Shown here piece after piece: positions 11,013 to 22,261 of a stretch of DNA of 64,000 nucleotides (positions are counted from its first letter, which is position 1; each line of letters opens with the position of its first letter). Source of the stretch: Heterotrichella gracilis. Its lineage: Eukaryota; Sar; Xanthophyceae; Tribonematales; Xanthonemataceae. Location: assembly GCA_032358255.1 (NCBI GenBank), contig JAULBX010032146.1:1-64000 (forward strand), written 5' to 3'. The notes under the pieces were generated by a model, which saw nothing but the letters and a program-made list of their open reading frames with translations, did not search any database and was not told the DNA's origin. The translations under genes and the position numbers were made by a program.

Positions 11013-14000
11013 TCACGCCTTCCACAGCTTGAGGGTGCCATCATCGGCAAAGGACGCCACCAGGTTCCTGTGCGGGTGGTGCGTCACCCCGATGGGCCCC
11101 TGCTCCGCTACCTGCATCAGGTACTCAAGCTTGCCGCTGGATACGCTGAAGCAGTACAGGTTGGCGTCCTCCCCTAGCGCGTATATGAACTCCCCCCTGG
11201 GCGACACCACCGCGGCCACAAAGTCGCCGCCCTCGCGCTTCCCTGCAAACGGAGGAGCGGGAGTCAACGTCAACTCGCTGTCACACTTACAGCGCATTGT
11301 CCTGTGACGATTGTACCAAACGCCACAAACATGCTCGCGCATGCGGAGTGCGTTGCATTAGGTCATGCGCGGGCATGGCGCATCAGCACACCAGCAGATA
11401 GGGTCCATCACAGACATCATGCGGCATGCATTCCCTGCGCCGCCACCCCAGTTGGCCCCGTCATCCACACATCGCATTAAGCAACCTGTCCCCTTCTTGG
11501 CATACACACCAGTCAAACATATGCCACTGCTTTCCTCATGTAGCCTACTATGTCACCCACGGCGGACATCCACACCACCCCCTACGCCCCCCACCTACCA
11601 CCCCTGTTTTCCTCCCCCACCCACCTGATTGAAACGACTTCACCACCTGTCCCTGCACGGTCATGAGGAACACGCTGGGCGAGCGGTTGCACACCACCAG
11701 CTGGTCAAGGTTCTGGGGGAAGGGGTGCACGCTGTTCACTGAGGCTTCGCCACCGCTGGTGCTGGGGGGCGGCCTGCGCAGCAGAGGGGGTAAAAGGTGA
11801 AAACCCTGTGGAGGGGTTCAAGGGTTTTGTGGGAAGGGGTGCATGCTGTTCACTGAGGCCTCGCCGCCGCTGGTGCTGGGGGGAGGCCTGCAGAGGGGCA
11901 GTCGGGGAGGAGTGAGTATGAAACCCTTGGATAGGGTGAAAGGGTTTCGAGGGTACCTCGCTTCTTGCTACAACGTAAATGGGTCATTAGTTTATTAAAC
12001 TTGGCGACTCGAGATAATAGGCGCTCTGTTTAATTGGCTTATACATGCCGGGAGGTGCACTTGCTCGCAGGTGGTAGGCAGCAATCTGAACAGCCAGGGC
12101 AAGACGTTGTATCATCCTGGCAAGAAAATATTATATTGCGAGGGCAAAGGGTTTGCAACAGCAGGGCGAGGGGTTCCAACAGGGCTGGAATGCGTACTTG
12201 AATGCGTGCAGGCAGTCGGTTGACTTTGCATCCCACACCCTCACTGTGGCGTCACTTGAGGCGCTGAAGATCTGGCTGCCGTCAGGGGAGTAGGTGGCGT
12301 AATTCACGTAGGAGGTGTGCCCCCGGAACTCCTTGAGCATCTTGCCGGATTTCAGGCCGTGCACCCTGCACATTACGCCCCGTGCCGCCATTCAGACAGG
12401 ATCCGACACAGGTGATTGGCTGTCCACCCACAGGGAATGAAGCCATGCACCCACATGCATGCATAAAAGCTTATTTACACACCCAATGCCAGATTTCTGG
12501 GAAAAGATCCTTAAGGACCCACTGAGAAAGGGAATGTCCCTAGTTTATTGCCACATAGTGCTAAGGACAAGCCGCACATGGTGAGATTTGCTGCGCTCTG
12601 CACTGGCCCCACATGACCGGTTCGTCATAAGAACTTGACAGAATACAGCATTTGTGGCATTTGCCTTGTACATTAACAACCCCCCGCATTTGCACCACAC
12701 ATGGCCCCCGCACCTGACCGTCCCGTCATATGAGCCCGACAGTATGTGCGAGCCATCCCGTGAGAAGGCCACGCTTGTCACTCCCTGGGCATGTGCAGCA
12801 TCAAAGCGCCGCAAGCACTGGCCCGTGCGCACTTTCCACACCTGGGAGTGTCACACAAACATGACGGGGATGGCGGGAAATGACGCACATTCTGCAGTTC
12901 CATTTTGCAACTATGAAGGCGGTTTACATCGCAGCTGACATCTTGAGCAAGGGTGCTGCCATTTGTGAGCTGTTTCTAAAAACCACATGGGTGCATTTCA
13001 CACAAAATTGAGAGCATGGAATCTCACAGGCACCAAATTCTGTACACCGCTGAATGCCAGCACCTTGCCACCTTGCCACTTAGCCGACTGGCACCAACAA
13101 CGCTCCCCTGCCACCCAACCCTCCCCCTACCCCCACCTTGATCTTCCCGTCCTGTGACCCCGAGGCCAGTAGCTCGCTGTCTCGACTGCCTGCCAGCGCC
13201 AGCACCGCTGTGTCGTGCATCATAAACTGCTCGTCCGCCTGGTACTGAAGGTCCTTCTTAAGCTTGCCAGTCAGGTAGTCCCACACCTGGGCGGAGGGGG
13301 CATACAATTTGTTAGGATTGGAAAACACTTTAAATACACTTGCTGAAAATCACTAGATATATATGAGTGACAATGAGCGTATATTGGTAGGTTACCCCCT
13401 AAGAAAATGGTGATTTATTATTTGCAAAGGCATGTGAGATGGTCCTTTACCCCGGCGAAAGGAGAACACAATATGCCGCATACATGTATTTATACAACAT
13501 TCGCCTTGTTTCCGGTGCGCCCTGCAAGCCAGCACCACCACAAGCAGGTCACCCCCTCGCTGGAAACACAAGTATTCCACATATATTCCAGCCCCGCACC
13601 TCTATGAACCCGTCCACGCTCCCCGTGGCCAGCACCTGCCCGTCCGCAGTGAAGCAGGCGCACTCCGGGTGGCTCTTCTTGCCGAACTTGATCTGCTTGT
13701 CCAGCTGCGTGGGGTAGCGCTCAACCTCGTCCCGCGTGCCCTGGGCTGTGCCCCTGAACAGGTCAAAGGCTGTGCCGGGGGGGAGCAGGCCCTGGTGTTG
13801 CTGCCTGGAAGGGGTGTGGGGGGAAGTTAAATGAGGGGGGGAGTTCGATGTGTTAGGAGGGGGTTGGGGCATGACAGAGGGTGGTGTTGATCCACCTCGC
13901 CCCTTGTGACGTGGGCTGAGCCCCTGAGCAGGTCAAAGGAGGTGCCGGGGGGGAGCTGTCCTCCCTACCCACCACTTCCCGAACACCCCCAGAAAACCCC

Positions 14001-15908
14001 CAGAACCCTCCCCACGCACCACTTCAGCGCTTGGCCGATGAGCGCCATGAGCCGCGAGGGAGGCACCGTCACCACCTCCTGAGACAGCGCATGCGCCAGC
14101 TGCGCCCTGCGCTTGTCCTTGGACTGCGCCCCGTACACGTCGCGCGCGTCAAACAGGGTCTGGCCACACAGCCTCTCCAGGCGCAGGAACCTGACGGGGG
14201 CCTCCTGCTTCATCTTGGCAAACACCTGCGGGGGTTGGGGGAGTGGCAGGTGGGTTGGCATGGTAGTGGTGAGCTGCGCAGCACGTGGTGTGACCAGCCG
14301 TTGCTCGCCACACCCTGCCGCAGGTGCTGCGCGTCCAGATACTACAACCATTACCACCGCATGCAGCCTCATCCACCCCTTCATGCTCCTCCTCCAACCA
14401 ACACGCAACTGAATCTCATGTATGCCATGCAACGTATGCTTCCAGCCATATGGTAGCTTTCCTCTGTTCTCTCCATCCACCGCAACCTCCCCCTGTAAAC
14501 CCTTGCTTAGGGTTCCAAGAACCCTACACGCCCACCACCCACCTGTGTCTGTCGCAGCATGGCCCTTGCCGTCTCGATTTCCCTCAGCTCCACCAGCTCC
14601 ATCACCACCTGCTCATACAGGTCCTCAAGGAGCGACCGGGGCAGCTTCAGGGCCGCCACCTGGCAGGAGGGCACGCGAGTCAAGGGGGGTGATCACAATG
14701 TGGGGCGGAGTGGGTGCGCATGGGGAGCGGGTATGGTGTGGTGGCGTTTGAGCAACGATGTTGTGGCATTACGTGCAATTCCATGCCCTCTTCGCCGTTG
14801 CATTCCCAGTGGTAGCAATCCCAGTGCCATGCTCACTCTACGATATGCATTCGTAAACGATTTGTATGCATGAGGTGCACCACCCACGCTATGCAACTGG
14901 CGGCATGTAGGTGCATGCATATATCTGCGTGGCCGCATAGCTATGCGCTCCTTCCACTGATACCGTGTGTATGTGCATATGCATGCATATGTCTCCCCAC
15001 TTGGACTCCGCACCTGAGGCAGCACCACATCCCACCTGCCCGCCGCCACATCGCCCACAAACCCCTCTATGCTGTCCACTGTGTTGAGTGACACCTGGCA
15101 CTCATTCTGCAAGGGGGGGAAACAGGAATAAGACGCGCGAGCACGGGGGGTTGGCGGGCAAGGGGTCAGCGATTTTAGGGTTTAGGGTTTAGGTCTATGA
15201 TGCGAGATAGACCCACTGAACAGTACTGCTGTTGCAGCGGCAGACAGCCATTGACCCTTTATAAATTTTTGTGGTGAAATCAGGCCAAGGCGGATGTACA
15301 TAGTCATTGTAGGCCATGACAGCGACCCGGTTCAGGTGCCCAAGCCGCCTATTCTGCAGGGGCTACAAGGCAGAACCAGCACCAAAAGAGAGAAACGTGT
15401 GTTTGTGACAAATTGGGAACCTGTCCGAGTGGCATGCAAAATTGTGGTTACTTGCGGGGGTGGCGTGTATCTGGTAAGGACCTGTGCATGTATGTGGCGT
15501 GGTGGATTGCGGGGAGGCGGGAGGGACGGCTCACCTGTATTGTGTTGAAGGACTCTATGAGGGAGTTCTCCTTGCAGAACTGGAGGATGATTTTGATGAC
15601 ACTGCACAGGGGGAGCACAGGGCGGTCGGCTTAGAAGCTGGATGGTGGATCAGCTGCTTAGAAGCGGCTGGCATGGGCATTGAGGGGTATGCCGGCCCTC
15701 AATGCCCGTTCTGTGCATATGTGCAATGCGCAGCATGCCCGCATGGATGGCATGGCAGCATGGGTGAAACAGATGGACACCCAGCTGACATGCCATGCAA
15801 AGTGTGCACAACACTTGTGAACTAACACGAGTCGAGCCAGGTGGTGAAGCGGATGCAGCAAGCAGGGAAGGTGGGGCCTCACTCTGTTGCCTCGATTTCC
15901 AGCGACAT
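11013..15908 (-). CDS. SMU1: SMU1, WD40 spliceosomal B-complex factor
   Basis: Eleven exons on the minus strand: 15908-15883, 15601-15535, 15106-15014, 14659-14543, 14225-14020, 13804-13600, 13286-13137, 12841-12714, 12365-12198, 11773-11625, 11242-11013. They give 512 residues, and human SMU1 has 513. The start [17 protein letters not shown] matches the SMU1 LisH N-terminus. CTLH ([13 protein letters not shown]) and the strongly conserved [20 protein letters not shown] follow. Seven WD repeats make up the rest, with HSYD-like variants such as [12 protein letters not shown] and [14 protein letters not shown], ending [18 protein letters not shown]1 works with RED in the pre-catalytic B complex to promote activation and exon choice. 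All phases fit and no lesion is seen, so this is the best-supported model in the window. Confidence 0.96.
11711..11897. repeat. Tandem duplication across the start of SMU1 exon 10
   Basis: Copies at about 11711-11790 (the exon and its acceptor) and 11824-11897 (the upstream intron) share GAAGGGGTGCA(C/T)GCTGTTCACTGAGGC and CCGCTGGTGCTGGGGGG. The intron copy keeps a CTGCAG|GCC acceptor on the minus strand. Confidence 0.85.
13724..13958. repeat. Duplication of the 5' part of SMU1 exon 6 in intron 5
   Basis: The exon segment near 13724-13790 and an intron copy near 13894-13958 share CCCCTGA(A/G)CAGGTCAAAGG and GTGCCGGGGGGGAGC. Period is about 168 bp. Confidence 0.8.
15173..15193. repeat. Interstitial telomere-type repeat
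   Basis: Nearly three TTTAGGG units lie in SMU1 intron 2. Comparable short runs occur at 9531-9545, 27190-27217, 31391-31405, 40144-40160 and 61103-61123. Confidence 0.85.
15675..15707. repeat. Perfect 12-bp-stem hairpin in SMU1 intron 1
   Basis: GGGCATTGAGGG (15675-15686) pairs exactly with CCCTCAATGCCC (15696-15707) across a 9-base loop. It is GC-rich and would be stable in RNA. Confidence 0.8.
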
Positions 15909-18008
15909 GGCGGCAGACCGTGGTGCGCCGCTGTGTGGCGGGGATTACCCTAGGGTCTCTGCTGAGGCACTGAGCCTGGCGCAGGCCTTGCGTGCTGTAA
16001 GCAGGGTAGCTGCACACCCCCGATGGTGGTGGAGGTCGCGGAGGTGGTGATGGCCTAGCAACAGGGCGCAAATGGGTCGTTTAGGATCCCAAAGGTGTGC
16101 ACGAACCCCTGGTGATGGCATATGAGGTAAAGCGGTAGTGGATGTCTGCTTGTGCGTATGTGCAATATGCATGCATATGCATTATGCATCAAGCACGGAC
16201 GCGGTTGGCAAGAGTTGTTCGGTGCGGTGCACATAGCACAAAGTACCTCAGTACGTTGGCAAAAGGGTCCAGTAGCCCCTTAAAATCCACCGTCACAGAC
16301 CACCTGTGCCCACTAGCAGTAGGGGTTGTGCTAAGGCGTTGTTGGTCTCATACACACGGGCCCCTGGCGTTCCCGTACAGATGGGTTGTGTGTATTGTCA
16401 AGCGCTGGTACTGATGTAACAAATATCCGCGTCAGCACTCGCTCAAGTAAAGGCTTGTCAAAACTGTGCTTTCAAGGTGTGCTTCCACCTGGGTGCGCTT
16501 CGCCGGGGATTCGCCTGCCCGCATACAAATTTTGAAAATCTTGGATGACGAGGTTGTGCAAGGTGGAACGTCCTTATAAGACTACCCGGTTGTTACAGCC
16601 GACGCAACACACATTCGCCCACCAGATTCCCGGATCATTTAAACAGACACCAACCAAAGCTAGGTAAGTGACACTGGATGGTTAGCTGTTGCATTGTCGC
16701 GACATGCCCATGCCATGACACTGCAATCACGGGCAGTAGGGCTGACGTGTATGCATAAAAAAAACGTGGAGCATCTACGGGTGGCGATGTTGGCATCCGC
16801 TCCACACATATTTGTGTTGACAACAAACGTTTGGTGGTGTCTGTTTCGCTCGTCGCGCAGTGTAAAGATTGGTTGGTGTAAAGATTGGTTGGGAAGTGGG
16901 CCAAAGTGGCGGGAAGCCTGCTTTTGTAAAGTGCACTTTGCCAGCTCCCGACTGACTACCGATATCTATCCCTCCTCCGATACGCCTCCCTTACGCACAC
17001 TATGTATACTGTGCAAGTGCTGTCTTTCCTTCTATATATACGCCAACCAAAGCTTCCTTTCCCAACACAGTTTTAAGCTCCGGTTCACCACGACACTCAT
17101 TGACAGAGAACGCCCATCAAGACTCGACGCACGCCAAAGCCGCCGCACCTACCAGGCTGCATCTGAAGTTTCTTGAGGCTCGCGAACTAGGTACGGTGAA
17201 AAGAACGCACCTTGGACCGTAGGTTGTTCGCCTTTGCGCGTCGCCTGTTGTAGGGTGCACCATGGTGGGGCGCAGTCGTCTGGCAGTTGCAGCCGCAGAG
17301 TTGACATCACGCGGGGTGCCCCCTCACTTTAGCTTGGTTGAAAGCTCCCTCCTGGTTGGCTATGTTAGTGTGCGCCTTTCTTAACCGCTGTTAAAGGTGC
17401 CAGCTAGCCCGTTGCGCGACTCTGCCAAGCTGCATCAATTCGATGACAGGTGTTTCCGACACCCTTTTTCCGACACCGGCCCGAATGTCCCTCATCCACG
17501 TTCATCCCTGACCCATACCTCCCAACTCGCACAACTGGCAGCCGTCGCTTTGTTTCCTTGCCGCATATACGCTTGAGTCGAGCCAGCGTTTGGGTGTATG
17601 GGAGCTAGCATCCCCAGGTTTACGTGAGCCAGCTGACTCGCCCAGCCTGTACGGTGTGTTCAACTGTCGTGTCGGCTCGATGTTGCGATGCCCTGTGTAG
17701 AGCACCAAGGTTCCCACAATTCCACCCCCAATTGCGACCCTCAAACACGGCGCCTGGCGGCGGTGCCTTCAAACTTTCGCACACTTTGTGTCCACGCAGT
17801 CGCTGCTCGACAGGTGCCACCCACCGTGACATAATGCCAACCCTTTTCACCACGGTGGAATTCTTCCAAACCCCTGCAGCTGCACGAGCAAGCCATCCTC
17901 CCTCCCACTGCACCACCCAGTTGAGCGTCCACATGTGTATACCTCCTGACCTCCCCCTCCCCCCGTGCGCAGGCGCCACGCCCACCACCACAAACCCCAT
18001 CTGGCACC
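15909..18008. other. Divergent intergenic region between SMU1 and hexose transporter
   Basis: No recognised coding exon. A long open frame at 16694-17176 has no family resemblance or splice context. A 16-bp direct repeat (TGTAAAGATTGGTTGG, twice) lies at 16861-16890. A TATA-like motif is at 17033-17040. An acceptor-like GTGCGCAG about 35 bp before the transporter start codon suggests a 5' UTR intron. Confidence 0.5.
17033..17040 (+). promoter_or_regulatory. TATA-like element
   Basis: TATATATA stands alone in otherwise GC-balanced sequence, followed by an A-poor leader. It could drive the hexose transporter transcript if that has a long or spliced leader, since the start codon is about 970 bp downstream. 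Confidence 0.35.
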
Positions 18009-20944
18009 ATGGGTGGCGGTGGGGTAGTTAGCGCAGATGTCAAGAACTCGCGGGCAGCCCAATATGAGGGCAAGGTAACCCCCTACGTCATCATGGTGTC
18101 CCTTGTCGCTGCCAGTGGCGGCGCCCTCTTCGGCTATGACATTGGCGTGACAGGGGGGGTGGAGTCCATGCCCTCGTTTTTGGATAAATTCTTTCCATCG
18201 GTATCTGAGGCCAAGGCTGCTTCAACAGACACGGGCCCTTGGTGCTCATACAACAGTCAGACGCTGCAGCTCTTCACCTCCTCCCTGTTCCTGGCAGGTG
18301 GGTCTGGACAGGAAGTCTGCTGTGCTCAATGTGGTCCAGAACCCTAGCTTGGGGTCTGGGCAGTTGGCTAGGATGTTGCAGTGTGCACTGTAGAGAGCCC
18401 ATATCATAAGTTTCAAGGTGCTTGTTGTATGCAAACATAAGCAATCTGGTGTCTCCTGCCTCCTGTTGCAGCAACCTCCAGCCCATGCCCATCCTCAGCT
18501 GTCACCTGCAGCGACAGCCTATACATACTTGTAACAGCCTGGTTTCCACCCTGCCCCACTCACGCCCCTTGCCCCTCCCTTCCCACAGGCCTGGTTGCCA
18601 GCATCTTCGCCGGCATGATCACCAAGCGCTTTGGCCGCAAGGTCACCATGGTGGCCGGCGGCTTCTGGTTCCTGGCGGGCGCCTCCCTCAACGCCGCCGC
18701 ACAGAACCTGGCCATGCTTATTGTGGGCAGGTGTTGCCTGGGCTTTGGCATCGGCTTTGCCAACCAGGCGGTGCCCCTGTACCTCTCTGAGATGGCGCCC
18801 TTCCACCTGCGCGGCGCGCTCAACATCATGTTCCAGCTGGCAACCACGATAGGCATCCTGGTGGCGCAGCTCATCAACTACGGCGTGCAGGTGAGGGCCT
18901 TGCACATGGGTGTTAAACCCTTGAAAAGGGTGTATGCATGCCCGTGTGGCGCTTATGAGGTGCAAATGCCTTGGAGTAGGGTGTGGTGTGCAGCATTATT
19001 TCAGCACATGGGTGAAGCACAGGTGGCGATGTGTTTTAGCTGGCCCATCGCCCGCTGCACCAAACTCCCGGATCTCCTTAACGCTCCCTAACCGCCCCCC
19101 CCCTTCCCCATTTTTCAGAACTGGGACGAGGGCTGGCGCCTGTCCCTGGGACTGGCAGCTGTTCCCGCCCTGGTGCTCACAATCGGGGGCCTGTGCTGCC
19201 CCGACACCCCCAACTCCTACATTGAGAGGGGCATGCTGGAGAAGGGCAAGGCCACCCTGATCAGGATCCGCGGCACTGACAAGGTGGAGGCAGAGTATGC
19301 CGATATCTTGGCCGCAGCTGACGAGGCCTCCAAGCTCAACAACCCCTGGAAGAAGCTGTTCATGCGGGAGTCGCGCCCCCGCCTGGTCCTCGCCACCTTC
19401 ATCCCCTTCTTCCAGCAGGTGCGGGGGCGTGATTAGGGTTTAGGGGTTCTGGGGACGGGTGAATTGGGCCTGCCTTATGCTGGCCACCTTCCCCCCCTCC
19501 TTCTCAGCAGGCTGGGGCGGGTATGCCCGCTGAAAGTGGGATCTGATGTGGCTAAATGGCAATGTATGTGCACACCTGCTGTCCCTGCAGTATCTGCTGC
19601 CTTGACCATTAGCCCTACAATGACCAAGCTCAGTCCAGGCGGCACTGCCTTGCCTGGCTATGCCCCCTCTCTCTCCTCAATGTGCCAACCAATGCCTTTG
19701 TACCTCCCCTGCCTCACCTCGCCTGCCCCTGTACCTTCACAATCCCCGTCCCCCCACCACACTGCCCTGCCATCCACCCCTGCACCTCCCCTGTATTAAC
19801 CCCCTCTCTTCCCCCTCCACAGTTCACCGGCATCAACGCCATAATGTTCTACGTTCCTGTTTTATTCTCCTCCCTGGGCTCCACCCACACCGCGTCGCTC
19901 ATGAACGCTGTGGTCACCGGCTGCGTCAATGTGGCGGCAACCGTGGTGTCCATCGTGTGCGTGGACAAGTTTGGCAGGAGGGTACTGCTGCTGGAGGGAG
20001 GCGTGCAGATGTTTGCCGCGCAAGGTGAGGACAGCATTGATGCTTAGTTACATAAGATGGACAGAGATTATATGATTACTATTCAATGGGAGGGTGGGTG
20101 CTGCTGCTGGAGGGGATGGTGTTGTTCCTCATGTACAGTCCACACACAGGAGGGGATGGTGCAATCTCCCCAGTTTGCACACAGAAATGTAGTTTTGTTG
20201 TTCATGTTTTCTAAGACACCTATTATTTATTGGCTCCCCTCCCCTTGCGCAGTGGTCACCGCCATCGTGCTGGGCGTTTCCTTCAGCAAGTACACCACCA
20301 GCGACCTCCCCTCCTCCGTGGCCATCGCCACCCTGGTGGTCATTTGCGTGTACGTGGCAGGATTTGCATGGTCCTGGGGCCCCCTGGGGTGGCTCATCCC
20401 CTCCGAGATCCAGACCCTGGAGACCCGTGCCGCTGGCCAGTCCCTGACCGTGTTCATCAACTTCTTCTTCTCATTCATCATCGGTGAGTCTTGGAGTTGT
20501 TTACCCTGGAATGTACACATTTAGGTCAGCCTCCAGTTCTTTGGCAATAAATCCCCCCTTTTGCAATCTTGCGCAATTGATGAGTCCGGTCATGCGGCCC
20601 TGACCATCCCCATGGCACCACAGCCGCTCACACCCCCCCCCCCCCCTTCACTCCCACCCAACCCTCTCTTCTCACACCCCTGCCCCCCTGCCCCCCCCAC
20701 AGGCCAATTCTTCCTGTCCATGCTGTGCGCTATGGAGTATGGTATCTTCCTCTTCTTTGCCGGATTTGTGCTCATCATGACCGTATTTGTCATGTACCTG
20801 GTGCCAGAGACCAAGGGCGTGCCCATGGAGGAGATTGACCTGGTGTACGCCAAGCACCCCGTGTGGGGCAAGTACATCGGTCAAGCCACCGTGGACAAGC
20901 TTGAGAAGGACAGGGAGATGCGCAAGATGGGGGAGGATATGTAG
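18009..20944 (+). CDS. HUP-type hexose/proton symporter
   Basis: Six exons (18009-18297, 18589-18890, 19119-19418, 19823-20024, 20253-20483, 20703-20944) give 521 residues, a normal length for the sugar porter branch of the major facilitator superfamily. The protein imports monosaccharides with protons across the plasma membrane. Seen: [15 protein letters not shown] in helix 1, RFGRKV after helix 2, [41 protein letters not shown] in helix 7, [25 protein letters not shown] in helix 10, ETRAAGQ, and PETKG after helix 12. These match Chlorella HUP1 and plant STP proteins throughout. Exon borders sit in conserved places and all phases fit. Its presence implies uptake of external sugar, as in mixotrophic green algae. 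Exact substrate cannot be told. Confidence 0.95.
19974..20135. repeat. Weak duplication of the exon 4 end of the hexose transporter
   Basis: Exon sequence GGAGGGTACTGCTGCTGGAGG (in 19974-20010) recurs as GGAGGGTGGGTGCTGCTGCTGGAGG in the following intron (about 20088-20130), with a third fragment (GGAGGGGATGGTG) at about 20150. Confidence 0.55.
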
Positions 20945-22261
20945 AGGGTTTCTGCTAATGATGGATAGGATGGGGGGTGTATGTGCAGGGTGATGTCTCC
21001 ATGGGAAAGCCTGGGTTAATCTAGCTAACCAGGCTGCAACCAAGCGCATGTTCCCATTGCAGCCTGCTAGGCAGTTTGGGGAAGGGTTCACTTTATCTGC
21101 ACAATAGGACCCCGGGGTAATAAGAACTGCATTCTGCCATTCTGGTGGCACTGAGAGCGAGGCTGTGTCTTTATGTTCTTGTGTGTACATGTGTGATTTT
21201 TGTCCAGTTTTGAAGGCCTCATGGCTGTGCAGCAATGTAGGGAGCCATTTTGAGGGCAAGCAAGCATTAAACCTGATTTGTGCTTCCAACATGCGGATGC
21301 ATCAAAGCATCCAGTTTTGTAGCACTAATTATGTTCCAATTTTTCGGAAGATAACGACAAGTTTTGGGACGTAGTCAATGGATTTTAAGGGCAAAGGCCC
21401 TGTCGTTGCTCTAAAAATGCAGCATACAACATGTCAATAAGACACGCATCATGTTTGGTTCCCAAAATAATTTGATCATGTTTTTTAGAAAGACTTTTTT
21501 TCCTGGTATAAGTTTTGCATGGGAACTTTCCACTTGCAGCAACATGCAGGTTGTTACATTGCATCTTGGGATGTACAGGGCATTTTCGACAGGGCCTCTT
21601 GACCTGCACTGCAGTCAGGCCACTGTCAGGAAACAGAACTGTGTTTGCTGAAGCAACTTTGCATCAGCAACTTGTTGATTTGTGATTCACTATACAGACC
21701 AGTGCTGTGCGGCGCTGGGGCTCAGTGACTTGATTGTAAGCATAACAAAAAATTGTTTTGACACTGAGATGCTGCAATGAAGGCAAATGGTCATTGGCGC
21801 AGCTTGTGCATGGCAGTACGTGAGCACAGACCAGAGCAAGGCTTGTACGCAAATACAGCCTTGCGGGCAGTGGCCACTGCCGGCATACCGTATGCCAAGG
21901 GTTGCCTGGGCTATAGAACACCCTTTGGGGTTTAGCTCATGGGGGTGATCACTGGTGAGCATGCTCGTGATCACTGGGGAGTGAATTTTCATCAAGAGAT
22001 CAACTCTGCACAGTTGGTGCCCAACAACATTAGCATGACACACCCACATACTAACACACTCCGTGTCGATACTTATATGTAGGTAGTAGTTTCTCACGCC
22101 GCAACTCGCTTCTCCGGCTGGAAATACGACTGCATGCACGTGCACGTCATTGCGTTGCCCACTGTCGACACCATACCCGCACACACGGTTATCAAGCCAG
22201 TATTAAAACACTATTTCATATGAGAGTTGCCAGGTAGCATAGTCGTTACACGTCAGCCAGC
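20945..22261. other. 3' region and spacer after hexose transporter
   Basis: No coding exon seen. A TGTAA at about 21735 could be a polyadenylation signal. The stretch includes an inverted/direct repeat around GTGATCACTGG at 21945-21978. The start of the aldehyde dehydrogenase gene follows. Confidence 0.5.
21945..21978. repeat. Repeated palindrome GTGATCACTGG
   Basis: GTGATCACTGG at 21945-21955 recurs at 21967-21977, separated by TGAGCATGCTC, itself near-palindromic (GAGCATGCTC). Each half contains the palindrome GTGATCAC. Confidence 0.8.

Noticed and set aside
16694-17176. 160-residue open frame upstream of the hexose transporter
   Set aside because: Cys/Trp/Ser-rich noise-like composition, no recognisable motif, and a TATA-like box lies inside it.
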